Source: Cucumis sativus (Eukaryota; Streptophyta; Magnoliopsida; Cucurbitales; Cucurbitaceae). From it: a DNA stretch of 64,000 nucleotides. The stretch covers positions 1,302,001 through 1,366,000 of the forward strand of contig NC_026661.2 of assembly GCF_000004075.3 (NCBI RefSeq). Reading direction: 5' to 3'. Shown one piece after another: positions 24,851 through 37,199 of this stretch. Under the pieces are notes generated by a model. It was given only the letters and a program-made list of their open reading frames with translations. It searched no databases and was not told the DNA's origin. Position numbers and translations under genes: made by a program. Position 1 is the stretch's first letter. Each line of letters starts with the position of its first letter.

Positions 24851-27800
24851 AACGTTTTTTGTTTTTATACTCTTCCTCAAAATAAGAGAAACACCAAGAA
24901 AAATACAGAATTCCGTGATCAAAACTCAACTTTCTCATGTTCCCTTTCTGGCTCTTTTACCCTTTTTCTTCAAAACTTAAGTTTCTTTTTAAAAATCCAG
25001 AGACTAAAACAACTATTTATAATAAAATTTAAACCATCTTTATCTCAATCATATTTTTCACTTTAGAAAAACAAAAAAGAAAGGAGAGGGAAAAAAGAGT
25101 AAATAAAAGAAAAGAGGGAGAAACGTATAGTTAATGGGGAGCGTGTTTTGTTCATTTCTTTATGCAACTTCCCGAGGATCAACATTCATCTTCATAATCA
25201 AAGCCCTTACGACTTACCACCCTATTTTTCAAAATTGGATATACAATGGCTTTTGCTCTTCAATAATCCTCTTATATATATATATATATAAAATAGAATA
25301 TTTTACCAAGAAAAACACCAATGTGACATTCAAATTGACACATCGTAAACAAGAAAGAGATAATTATATTCTAATAAGTATTTCTTTTCAATTAAGAAAA
25401 TCTAATAATCTAATAGGTAACTTTTTTTTTTCAAAATAAATGTTAGATATAGTAATTATCTATTTATTGGCTTTTGACTAAACTCAAAAGATAGGGGAAA
25501 ATGGTAGTGTTTAAGCTAATTATAAATTAAAATGGAAAATTGGAAGTATATCAAAAAAAAAAAAATTAAATGAAGAATATAGTTTGAGTTAATAAAGATG
25601 GTGTAGGAATAAATAAACTAATATATTAATATGATCAACATTCCCAAAGTTGATAAAGTTGTATGGTGACCAAACGACAACAAGCCTGCCTACTCCTCAC
25701 CCTAAATCCTACCTTCCCCTCCAATCAAACATTAATTACGTTATATCATTTCTCTTTTCAAAAATATTATATATATCATAGATCATTTTCTTTTTAAATA
25801 TTATGAGGTTCCATCTCGTTTCAAAATAAAATCTAGGAAGGATTATGATTTCAACGTTAAAAGTAGTGAGAAAACAAAGAAAATTGAAGAAGAGATTGAA
25901 AAAAATTTAGTGACTTTTGTATTGAACTGGAGATATTCATATTTAGCATGTCCAGTTCGTCAAGACGTCAATTCCATTTTTAACTTCTACCTTTATAAAT
26001 CCAATTTTTATATTATATTTAAATTAATTTGGATCTATTAACTCCTCCACCTTTAAGAACAATTATAAATTTTAAAATATCAACATTAGTTTTATCCATT
26101 TTAAACATGTCATAGTTAAAGTAATGAAAATTAAAGGAAAGCCATAGTGAAAGGAGAAAGGAATGGAAGTTTGAAAAAGATGAGGAGAAGGAAAGAAGTG
26201 TAGAATTAGGAAAGGAGAAAGCTGCCATTGTTAATGGCCATATGAAAAACCTTCTGATTTTCTTGATCTCTATATACTGCCATCATTTTCATTATATCAA
26301 TCACAAACAAAATCAAACACACCATACCCCCATTTCATTCTACTTCTGCCACCCTAGCTTTTATTGAACTTCAACTTTCCATCTTGAGTCTAATCAATGA
26401 CTTGACTCAAGCTTTCCCTCAACCTACAACGACTTGTATCAATTCTTTTTCTTTTGGAACTTAAGTGTTTAATCATAAATTACAAGTGATATTTATCATG
26501 AATAGAGATCCCGTTCGAGATTGATACTTCTAATTAATATTTACTCAAAATATATAGTTCACTATCACTTTTCATTTTATTTTATATATATTAAATAAAT
26601 TACTAAATAAGAGTTAGTTAGATAAATAAATGACTATTTGAAGTGAGATCCGATAATCTAAATTCTCACATCTGTCCAATAAACGGAACACTAATGATAC
26701 TTCTACCTCATGATTTACTTGAAATCTTTAGAAATTCTCCTTTCAAAACTTGAGATGAAACTCTTTTTCATTTTTGTTTTAAAGTTTTTTTTTTTTTATT
26801 TAACCTAAGATGAAAAGGGATAGTTTTATCATCATTACCTATGTTAAGATTATTATTATTATATGTATAATTGAAAGAAGAAGAAAGAAGGTAGAGGGTG
26901 ATGTCTAGTAATGATAGCTAATGATTGTAAGAAAGGGAGAGATGATGTAACATTTGCAGACTTAAATTGCTGCCAATTTCATGCACTCTCTTTTTTATTC
27001 ATTAATCTTTGTTACTTCTCAATGAATTGCATGGAAAAGCTCAATCTGAGGATATCACCTGATTTTTTCTTCTTAAAGTGGATTTGGAAAATTGATTATT
27101 GGGTATTTTCTTTTTGGATTTTGGTTTAGTTCAGCAAATTAATTGGGCAAAAGAAAGAAAACCCATTTTGGCTTTTCTTTCTTTGCTTCTGCTATGGAAG
27201 TTGCTTTTCTATGTGGATAAATAAAAAGGCTGTTTTTTCTTCTCCAACACCCTAAACCCTAAAAACACACTTTCATTTATGTACCCTACGGTTTCTCCTA
27301 TTTATGTATATATTCTTCATCAAAACAATCATAAATATATTACTTCTCTTTTCAAATATAAAAGCCTATTTATATGTTTGATTATTCAATGCTTAGGTTT
27401 TCTTTTTCTTTCTCTACCTCTTTTCTTCTTCTTTTTTGTCTTTATATAGCTTTAAAGTTACAGTTTAATTTCTGTCTTTGTATATATGTTTTTTCTTTGG
27501 CTTCAAGGGGTAATACTTTTATACTCAAATTATAATTTTTTTTATTAATACAACCCTTTTAGTTCTTGAGAGTCTGATAAGACGTAAATGATAGGTTACC
27601 CTAATTATTTGTTACTCTTAAATTAAAAAATAAAATATGTTTTAAATTGTATTTATAAACCAAAATAAATGATAGGAAAGCCGAACTTAAAGAACCAACC
27701 AATTTTAAATTATGCAAACCTTAAATGGTAATATTAACTTTTACCACTTATATCCATTATTATTTTTATAGAAAAAATCAAATCAATAATAAATATATAT

Positions 27801-28859
27801 AATCCAATTCCAAAACCCCATAAAGAAAAAGAGTTTAATGTATAAGGAATTGAGTAATAGGCCGCTAGCTTTCATTTCCTCTTCATTCCCTTTTCACCTT
27901 TTCATGTAATTCCCATTGATTAGACCATTCTTTCAAAACCTAAACCCTAAAACTATAACCCTAATTGAAGGAAAACAAAAAAAAAAAAAAAAAAAGAAAA
28001 CCAGTCTTCTTAGATTAAAAAATAATAATAGTAAAGGGTCTGCACGTGTCTAAGCTCACCATAGTTATGATTGCTTTGCATTAATGGCTGCCCCTGAGAA
28101 GATGAAGAAGAAGAAGACTCTATCACCTCAACTGACCCACCCTACACATTTCTCTTCTCTTTGGTGTGATTTTCGAGACCTTATTATTCATTTTTTACCC
28201 TAACTTTTTGTTACATCAATAACCATCATAATAAACATATCAATTTGACTCCTAATTGTACAATATTATACTACTATTTGTTTTGATTTGTGAAATATTA
28301 ATTTGTCTAGTTTTACCTTCGCTACTACTCTTAAATTTTAATAGGTAATCAATTTGGACACAGTTTCTTAAGAATATATCTTTGAAATTGTACATGGATA
28401 GATTTATCATAATGTTTGATGGCGTATCTAAAATAGTTAAAAATTAATTTTTTGTTATTTTTAAAATTACTCTTTAAACATGATTTTAATTCTTTTACAC
28501 TAATTTGATGACGCCAGTATATCATTTTAAATATAATATTAAACAATAAATTAAAATTAAGTGATTACATGGATGTTTAATTTTAGAGTGATTTTAATAA
28601 TTTTGAATACACCTATGGGTGGATTTCTTCAAATTATCTCAAATTAACAAGATAGGTGATTTAAATGGATGCATGAACACTTTAAAAAATAGATATGGAC
28701 TGAGAGTGTAAATTGATTTACTTATTTAAATTTGAGAGTTTAATTAATAAAATTTATAATAAAGAGTAAATGTTGGTACGAATTCCAAATATTGCTAGAT
28801 ATATAAATCAATACGTTTTTCCGGCGGAACAAATATAATCTAGGGGCAGCCATTCAAAC
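24851..28859. other. Intergenic DNA before LOG, left part
   Basis: No supportable gene. Features seen: a (TA)n run near 25273-25290; telo-box-like ccctaaaccctaaaa at about 27250-27264 and cctaaaccctaaaac at about 27940-27954; a long A run near 27978-27995. A TATA-like ctctatatac at about 26269 is followed by no useful open frame. Confidence 0.45.
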
Positions 28860-29650
28860 CTCAAAACTCGAATCGCTTTTAAGACTAAATCGAATAGTCA
28901 ATGAAATCGAAAATTCGATTCGATTTGGTTTAAATTTTTTAAAAACCAAATTGAAATCGAACCAAATCATTTTTAACTACTATATATTTGTTTTTATATT
29001 TATAAAAAAGAGTAAACCAAATTAAAAACCGAACCAAACCAAATTATTTTTAAAAGGTTTTAAGATTACCAGAACCAAATTTGAAACGAAACTGAACCGC
29101 GTAAATTCGTTTCTTTTTTCTTTTTTAACCAATAAACCGATTGGTTTGGTTTGACCACCAAACCGAATCGAACCGTTTCTACCTCTATAACATGATCTAT
29201 GTTATAAAATATAGGGGTATAAATGAGTTGTGTTGGGTTGAAAGACATTTCAAACCCAACCCATATTTTTGTATTGGTTGAATTGACAACTCGAATAATT
29301 CAAATAATATTTCCAACCCAACCAACCCTTAAAATATTAGGTTGGATTGAATTGTCTGGTTGAGAAGGAGATGGTGATCATTGAGATGAGAGATTAAGAC
29401 GAAAGAGAGAGGGTGATAAGTTAGAGAGATGAGGTGCAATACGAAAGTTGAAGTTGAACAAAGTGAGGATGAGGCGTGAGTCCATGACCTACTTCTTTTT
29501 TTATTTATTAAATTAATAATATAAATATAAATAGATAGACATATATATTACTAATTCATGTTTGGTTACGTTAATTCGAATTTTTCAACTCCGACCTCTA
29601 AAAAAAATAACAATCTAACCCAACCCAATTTGAGTTAATCGCTATTCATT
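28860..29650. repeat. aaccaaacc / cccaaccc repeat cluster
   Basis: Positions 28880-29185 are dominated by aaccaaa, aaccgaacc and ggtttggttt words on both strands, so the segment can fold back on itself. Positions 29220-29360 and 29590-29640 contain caacccaaccc and gggttggattg words in the same manner. This is repetitive non-coding DNA of a kind widespread in dicot genomes. I cannot name the family. Confidence 0.45.
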
Positions 29651-29842
29651 CTTAACAAAGAAACACTTATTTTCTCTAACGATGGTGTGACACGTGTGAA
29701 CATGGGATTATAATTTACTTCTCTTTATTTTTATTTCTCTCTCTCTCTCTCCAACTCTCTGTCATTCCCTTTGCCCACTTACAAACCAAATGCCTTAACA
29801 CCTTATTCACTACTAGAATCTTTGCACTAACCCTTCATCCTT

Positions 29843-29849
29843 TATATAA
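29843..29849 (+). promoter_or_regulatory. TATA box of LOG gene
   Basis: tatataa in cctttatataaacttaac, 79 bases before the ATG at 29922. Confidence 0.55.
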
Positions 29850-29921
29850 ACTTAACACTATCACTCTCTTTACACTACCTTACTATATAGAAAGAAAAAA
29901 ATTATCAAGAGTACGAAAGAA

Positions 29922-31952
29922 ATGGAAGCAAGAAATAATTTGGAGAAATCAAGATTCAGAAGGGTTTGTGTTTTTTGTGGGAGTAGTACTGGCAAGAGGA
30001 TTTGTTATAGAGATGCTGCCATTGAATTAGCTCAAGAACTTGTAAGTTATTTTTTCTGTGATATTTTTTGTTTGTTTTTATAAAAGTTCATTTTTTTAAT
30101 TCTCTTTTGAAGGTTTCGAGAGGTTTGGACCTTGTTTATGGTGGTGGGAGTATTGGACTCATGGGTTTGGTTTCTCAAGCTGTTCATAAAGGTGGAAGAA
30201 AAGTTATTGGGTAATTCTATAAACGACCCCTTCAATTACTTTAATTTCTCCCTAATTTTGTACTGTCTATTTTTCAAAGAAAACTTTTTTTAGTGTCATG
30301 TATTTTTCAACTCATAGTATTTTATAATATGACTGTTGGTTTTGTTTGTAGGATAATCCCAAGAACCTTGATGAGCAAAGAGGTAAATTATTTACCTTCC
30401 ATCGATATCCCTACCAACATTTGTGGTTCCTCACACTACTTCTACCTATTAGTATACATTCTTCATTTTTCACTCAAGATTTGAAATTTGACACATAATT
30501 AGTGTATAGATTTCAAAAATGTGAAAACTATATCAATACTATTGAGAGGAAACAAGTATATTTAAATGCGAGAAACTAGAAACAAAATTGTTGCCAAACA
30601 AGGCCGAAATGGTTGGATTATTGATGACTGTATGAGTTAATTTGGATTTAAGTTAGGAAGCTTTGAATGGGGGGTTTGCATTGCAGTTAACTGGTGAAAC
30701 AGTTGGTGAGGTAAAGCCAGTGGCCGACATGCACCAAAGAAAAGCAGAAATGGCCCGCCATTCTGACTGTTTTATAGCCCTCCCAGGTCATTTTTTCTAG
30801 TAAAATTTTATTCTTACACAATTACTGTACCATAATGTCCGTCATTATAATCTTCAATAAATGAATCTAACACTCTTTCTTCAGGAGGCTATGGAACCTT
30901 AGAGGAGTTATTGGAAGTTATCACTTGGGCTCAACTTGGCATTCACAATAAGCCAGTTAAGAATAGAGCTAAAACAAAAGAATAATAATCATAGTTCCTT
31001 CTCTTTTTTCTTCTTTTTAAATAATTAACTAGATATTAATATTTAATTATTTTTTTTAGGTGGGTTTGTTGAATGTTGATGGTTACTATAACTCTCTTTT
31101 AACTTTTATTGACAAAGCTGTGGATGATGGGTTCATAAAGTCATCACAAAGAAGCATAATCGTTTCAGCACCAAATGCCAAAGAACTTGTTCAGAAGCTT
31201 GAGGTTATATCATTTTCTCTTTCACCCTTTTTTCCTTATCAATATCCTCTCTTTTTTTAATTGTTTGTTAGTTTGAGAGTAAAAGAATAGCTAGTTTGGT
31301 GGATGAAACTATCATACCCCATCTGTGATTTTTGTTCAATTTTGGAAAAACAATGCACATTCTGGTTGACTTTTCTTTTAAAAGTTTGAAAAAGAAAATG
31401 CTCAACATCCCATTTTCTTGGATTCACAGACATGAACAGTGGGAATTAAACTTGGATGTTTATTAATTATTTAGTAACTTATCTTAGTTTCTCTTTTCTT
31501 ATTTTTGTTTTCAACAGATAACTTTTGTAGTCCATGAGTTTGATTACTACAATTCAAAATGATGTCTTTGAGTAACTTTTTTTATTATTATTTATCTTTT
31601 GTGTTGACATGACTTTTTAAATCTAAAATGATATATCAAGTAATAAATAAAAACAATTAATTTGATCACTTAAATGATATATTTTGAAACATCACATAAA
31701 TCAAAGATTGTGTTGAAACTCGAGAACATAAGAATATTTTCATGAAGTGTTTGTAGATAATTGAAATGTTATTTTAACAAAGGATTGGTTGTATAGAATG
31801 TCTAGGTGATGTTTGGATATGAAGAATAACACTATTCTTGGTTGAGTTAGGAATATGTACCTGTTCATGATGGGGTGATAGCAAAGGCAAAGTGGGAAGT
31901 TGGGCAACAGCAACAGCAGCCACAAGTGGGGCTCAGTGCTATACCAATATGA
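29922..31952 (+). CDS. LOG: Cytokinin riboside 5'-monophosphate phosphoribohydrolase (LOG)
   Basis: Seven exons: 29922-30041, 30113-30210, 30352-30382, 30687-30786, 30885-30955, 31060-31203 and 31851-31952, giving 221 residues, normal for the family. LOG enzymes remove ribose 5'-phosphate from cytokinin nucleotides to release the active free base in one step, acting in cytosol and nucleus. Diagnostic motifs are CVFCGSS (residues 16-22), the GGGSIGLMG loop (50-58) and the LOG signature PGGYGTLEE (116-124), which spans the exon 4/5 junction and supports that splice. Exon 7 encodes [16 protein letters not shown] and a glutamine-rich tail (GQQQQQPQ). Exon 5 uses the donor CCA/gttaag. No known regulatory site was recognised beyond the TATA box, and the neighbours are unrelated. 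The paralogue number within the LOG family cannot be given. Confidence 0.95.
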
Positions 31953-34900
31953 AGACTACTGAAATAGCCCTCTAAATATATAATATATATGAGACATTAT
32001 ATATTAAAAAAGGGTTTATATAACACTCTTTGCTTTTGATATGATTTTAGGGTCTCACATCAATCATTCCTTAACCAATATGGTAAGCTCGAAAATTTTG
32101 AAACAGACCAAACAAGAAACTCCTACTCTTTTTCTATATATTTTCGCGTCTTCTTCTTTTTGGCTTATATTTTGTAGTTTGGTCGTGTTTATTTATGGCT
32201 TACTCAGCTTGTATTTTGATGTCTCTATGTACAAAAATATTGTATATATAGGGTTTAGGGAGGATTTGTGTAAACATTTTAATGTCTCTTCAAGGATGTT
32301 CAAAATTGCTCCATCCATCAAACGTTTGGGAGGACATCTGCATATTGGTGGGCGTTTGATCTCACAAAACAAGTTTTTTGAAGATTGCAACTTGTCTCAA
32401 ATTACTATTCAGATTCATGCTTGTTGTAATTATTGATGCTGATATTAATTTGACTTATCTCTAGTTTTGACTTTTTTGTTCTTTTTTGCGTTTAGTAATA
32501 TATCTTTTGGTAGATGATAAAAGAGTGTTAAAAGTACTCCACATAGTGTAGATGTTGTATGTATAGAATGAACGATAACATAAGGAGTCCAGAAAAACAA
32601 GTTCTTGCATTTTGGTCGGTTTATTTTTCGTGAATAATTTATAAAGTTACTTGTATAGTGACTTTGCATTTTGGTTCTATTTGCAAGAATAGTTATTTGG
32701 ATTTAAATGTGTTCTTTTAAGATACTATATATGCTCACTTTAGATGTTGGAATAATGAGATAGTACTAGTTGCTTGTGCTTTTGGATTAGTAAATATGTT
32801 GAATGTATGAATGGTTTTCGAAATTTCTTTCATGAGTTTTGAAATTGAATGGTAATGAAATGATCAACGAAGTTTGTTCTACATTTTTCTTCCCTTGATG
32901 AATGGTAATAGACAATGAATATAGAATCATCTTTTTCTAGCCTTTTTTTTTTTTTTAGTTTTTCAATGAGCTGCAGTCTTTACTCTTATATTTCGTAAAT
33001 CTTTCAATACTATAAATCTTAACAGCGACTTGTTATAATTGTATTCAACTATTACTCGTTCTTGAAACATTGGGTTATTGTTTTTAGGTTAAGTAAATGT
33101 GAATGTGGAAGTTGTGGGTATTGAGAGAGAGGTGATGATTGATGATAAATATCTTATGTAGTAGTGAGTACCACCAAAGCAATAGATTTTCAATTTATTA
33201 TTTCTTTCTTTATCAAAGGGGACAGAGATATTTGTAGCTTTATGGCTGCTTTCTCTGCCCTTCTGAAAAGGGGTCTTTTTTTCTTCAATTTTCCATAATT
33301 AAAAAAGAATAAGGTAAGAATACAATTGTTTTCAAAATAATGACACAAAAAAACAACTCAATCTTTTTATGTTCATAAGAGATGAACATTCATCGCCCTA
33401 TTTTGGGTTTTTTGTTTGTCGCATTTCCCCAATTTGCTATGCTTTTTTTCATTGCATGTTCAAAAACTAAACTCAATTAAATTTTGATAGTCAATTTGAA
33501 CATAGGTTATTCTTAAGAACACCCATTACTATCACAAAAGTTATGGCTTGACATTCTCATTTTTTGAATTTGCAAATGAAAAGAAAGAAAAACAATATAG
33601 TTTCTTTAAATTTGTTGGTAAATTGGGTAAGGTTTTTGGCAAAAATATCATAAGAGAGGCTTTGGTGTTTCACTTCTAAAATGTTGAAGAAAAGTAGTGG
33701 GTTTTGAGCGCACTATACGAGAAAGATTATAGCTTATGTTTCAGATGGTTTCGGTTAGAAACACATTAAGCTTGTGTATGCTAATTCTAGTTAAATTTCG
33801 TTTAGAACTTCATAATATGAGAGAGAGCGAGATTAAAATACGAATTCTATAGTTTTGAGAGAATGCTCTTGTAATTGGGATTGAAGAGAGAATTAACTTG
33901 TGTGAATTTCTTTCTAGCAAAGTCATAGTCTTTTTTCAATAACAAACGTGTTAAAATATGTTATCCAAATTCCAATACGCTTTTAACAACCAAGAAGTTA
34001 TTTACGTATTTGTCATCTTTGCATTTTTTTCTTCTGACTTTAGAGTTTAAATAAGTATGCTATATACCCTAGAGATGCCTTCATTTTATATTTTTCTTCA
34101 ATAATAAAATTGTTTTTCTTCAATTTGTGGACGTAGATAACTAAATCACACGCAAATCTCTGTGTTGATTCTTTTATTGTTTTACATTTTTCAATTTTAT
34201 TTACTTGTTGAGTTTGAAGTTTTTGTTGTCCCTATTTTTCTAATTCTTCATTTTTTTTTTTTTGTTCTTATCAGTAGTAGAAGATAATATCTGATAGGTA
34301 AGGTACGTCCTAAAAAATATGTGGGTAGGGATTACTAATAAGCATAATCATGATGGGGGCGGCCCTTGAGGAAAAAAAGGGGAAAAGGGGAAGTGAAAGT
34401 GTGGGGTTGTTTTTGTTGTGACACTATTCTCTTGCATTTTGGGTCCATGAAAGCAAAGACTCCTAAAGTTCTATTTCTATGGGGTTGAGAACAAAACCTA
34501 ACAAAGTATATGTCCAGGCAGAAGGGTCTTCGTTTTTTGGGGCAATGTGACCTTAACTGTGGGGACCTTTTCTTCCCTCCCTCTCTCTGCCTGTCTCTTA
34601 TTGTCAACTTGGGTGTGTGTGTGTGGGTGTGTGTGTGTGTGGTGTGGTTTCCTACTCTTAATTATTCCACGTAATGCTATTTATGACACTGTGGCAGTGC
34701 CCTCCTCTTTAGCGTCTTTAATTGAAGATTTTAGTGTCATTATATTAATTGATGTGTTGGTATTTTGGTTTTCGTTTGTGCTGCAATCATTTTTGAAATT
34801 AGTTCTTTAGAGATTAGACAAATAGTGGTTTGAAGATATGTAGCAAGGCAAAGCAATTAAAGCAGTAGAATAGCAAATCAAGTGAACTTAGGATCGATAG

Positions 34901-36286
34901 TAGACACGTGATATTGTGTGCTAGGAGGATTATACAAATGTGATTCATGATACATAAAAGAGGACACATTATTTTATCTCTATTCTCTATAGAATTTTTG
35001 GATGGGTTCCAAAAGAAAAGTCAGGAGGGTTTCTTCAACCTTAGATAGTTCATTAACAACATTTTGTTTTGGTTACTGAATTTCACCCATTTCACAAAAC
35101 CATATCGTAACAATTTGAGGAATTACATATTGAGGTGTGGGGAATATATGACAAATTTGAATTAAAATTGAGAAGATAGAAATTGAAAGAGAGATATTTT
35201 GGAATGAAAAGGGTGAGAAATAGGGAAGTTCCCAACCACTCAACAAATATAGTGGGGGAAGGAGGAATAGGAGATTTGATAATGATGGTGAAACAGTGGC
35301 CAATGTGAAATGGTGATGAAAATGATGCAAAATTCCTTCTCTGAAACTCTTTGAACATCAGTACAGAAGAAATAAACAAATTCAAGGAGAGAAGAAAGCA
35401 AGCTGCCCAAAATATTTTCAAATTATATATCAAAGTATCACAGTGTAATCTAATAAAAATTACAGCCTTTTCTTCTCTACTTATTTCTCTCTCTCAACTG
35501 CACTGAAACTGGCAATTTCAATTCCATTCCCCACCAAACCATAAAAATACTTTTTAGGTTCTCACACTGACAAATCTCATCTTCTTCCTCTTGTCTGTCT
35601 CCTCCATTCCCTTCTAACTGACCAATTTAACCTCCACACTCATTTCCATTCATCTCTCTCTTTCTCTCACTTCAAATCAATCCTTTGGGAGCTTCCTTTT
35701 GACTCTTGTGTTTTCAACTAGTTTCCACCTGAAAACATATTTCTTTTTTTCCTTTCTTTTCTTTTTAAGCTTTGGTATCAAGTTTTCTTACAAGGGGATG
35801 TTTGGCTTAAAGGTTGAAATCAAATGGGTATTGTGGTAGAAAAATGAATTCAAAGAGAACATCAAAGCGGTAAATAGTAAACACTTACATAGGTATCAAT
35901 ATTTTGTTAGTTTCGTTATATCAATATATAGAGATGGAGAGCAGTTTTATTATTTGAGAGAATCTAATAAAATTGAAAGAATACGCACATATTGATCAAC
36001 AAAAAGGGTTAAATATCGTCCTTCTAAATTCTAGGTTTAAAACTATAACTAGCAAGACAATATAGTACTTATTTTTTCAATTTTGCAGTGATTTCTATAT
36101 AAAAAAGTTATTGAGATCAAGATTGTTGACATGATTAGGTGAAAAATCATTAGGTGCAACATGACATCTTCTTTTTCCTATATAAAATAAAAAAGTTATT
36201 TTATTTTTAAAAAACTACGTGACAAATTTTTATTGATGTAGAGTGGAGATCGCAAACTCTATTCCCACAAACCTAAAAACATATTT
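31953..36286. other. Intergenic DNA between LOG and the Copia element
   Basis: The first few hundred bases are probably LOG 3' UTR and flank. A TG microsatellite lies at about 34612-34645. From 35460 to 35870 there is a pyrimidine-rich, leader-like stretch ending in an ATG at 35845 with nine codons and a good donor (cgGTAAAT at 35869), but no further exon could be found. The 131-codon open frame at 32041-32436 has no recognisable domain and is more likely chance. Confidence 0.45.
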
Positions 36287-36291
36287 GTATC

Positions 36292-36494
36292 TATCACCGT
36301 AATTAGGGTCATTTAGTAATAATCTATCATCGTAATTAGGGTCATTTAGCAATAATCTAGGAATACATTATTGTAATTAGAATATATTGATCCTTTCCTT
36401 ATAGGTTGTCCAATTAAGTGTATATGTACCATTGTATTCATTATTTTATACAACAAATCAATAAGATCTAGAATATTCCTCATAATATTCATCA
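36292..36494 (+). repeat. 5' LTR of the Copia element
   Basis: 203 bases starting tatcaccgtaatt and ending atattcatca. It contains an internal tandem repeat of about 33 bases (atcaccgtaattagggtcat, then atcatcgtaattagggtcat). It matches 41308-41510 except at about six positions. Confidence 0.9.
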
Positions 36495-36506
36495 TGGTAT
36501 CAGAGC
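36495..36506 (+). other. Primer-binding site of the Copia element
   Basis: tggtatcagagc directly follows the 5' LTR. It is the usual Copia primer site, complementary to the 3' end of initiator methionine tRNA. Confidence 0.85.
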
Positions 36507-36596
36507 CAAAACCCTAGATCTACTGTACTCGCCGCCGCCGGAAAAACTCTGCCGTAAAGCTCACACACCGCAACCCAGCTGCGAACACCAGATCTC

Positions 36597-36775
36597 CCCT
36601 CAGTCAATCTCCCTGCCGCAACCTCCTGCCGTGAAGACGCTTCCGCGAACGCCAGATCTCCCCTCGGTCAATCTCCCTGCCGCAACCTCCTGCCGTGAAG
36701 ACGCTTCCACGAACGCCAGATCTCCCCTCGGTCAATCTCCCTGCCGCAACCTCCTGCCGTGAAGACGCTTCACGA
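36597..36775 (+). repeat. 64-bp tandem repeats in the Copia leader
   Basis: A unit with a period of 64 (anchor words gtcaatctccctgccgcaac and cctgccgtgaagacgcttc) occurs nearly three times, with degenerate ccgtgaagacgc pieces continuing to about 37020. The stretch is clearly more GC-rich than the rest of the window. It lies in the untranslated leader between the primer-binding site and gag. Long minus-strand open frames over it are by-products of the repeats. Confidence 0.8.
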
Positions 36776-37199
36776 CTCCTTGTCGCAGCCTCCTGCTTTG
36801 AAGACATTACCTCGCCGTGAAGTCGCTCACCTCCTGGCAACCCCCTGCCGTGAAGAAACAACCGCGCCGCGAACTCCAGCAAACTCCTTGCCGTGAAGAC
36901 GCTTCACGACTCCTTGCCACAACCTCCTGCCGTGAAGACCTCCTGTCGTGAAGACGCTCACCTGTTGGCGACCCCCTGCCGTGAAGTAACAAAATTCCAG
37001 TAAAACCCCAGTCGTGAAGACGACTCCCAGCTGAAATATTTGACAAATCCCAGTCGTGACTCCCAGCCGAAATATTTGACGAATCCCAGCCGCGAACTCT
37101 AGCTTCGAACCCCAGATCTAAAGAAACAACGACGAACCAGCAACAAATCTTCGTCAACAACCAATATTTTGTGAACCAGCAGCAGCTAATTATCTTTAG

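Noticed and set aside
27250-27954. Telomere-like aaaccctaaa words
   Set aside because: Only single or double units; these are short telo-box motifs common in plant DNA and not an interstitial telomere array.
32041-32436. 131-codon open frame downstream of LOG
   Set aside because: Low-complexity, no domain, no splice partner, and it lies within about 100 bases of the LOG stop codon in probable 3' UTR and flank.
34335-34810. Open frames around the TG microsatellite
   Set aside because: The repeat itself creates the cysteine, valine and glycine runs (VCVCGCVCV), and no domain is seen.
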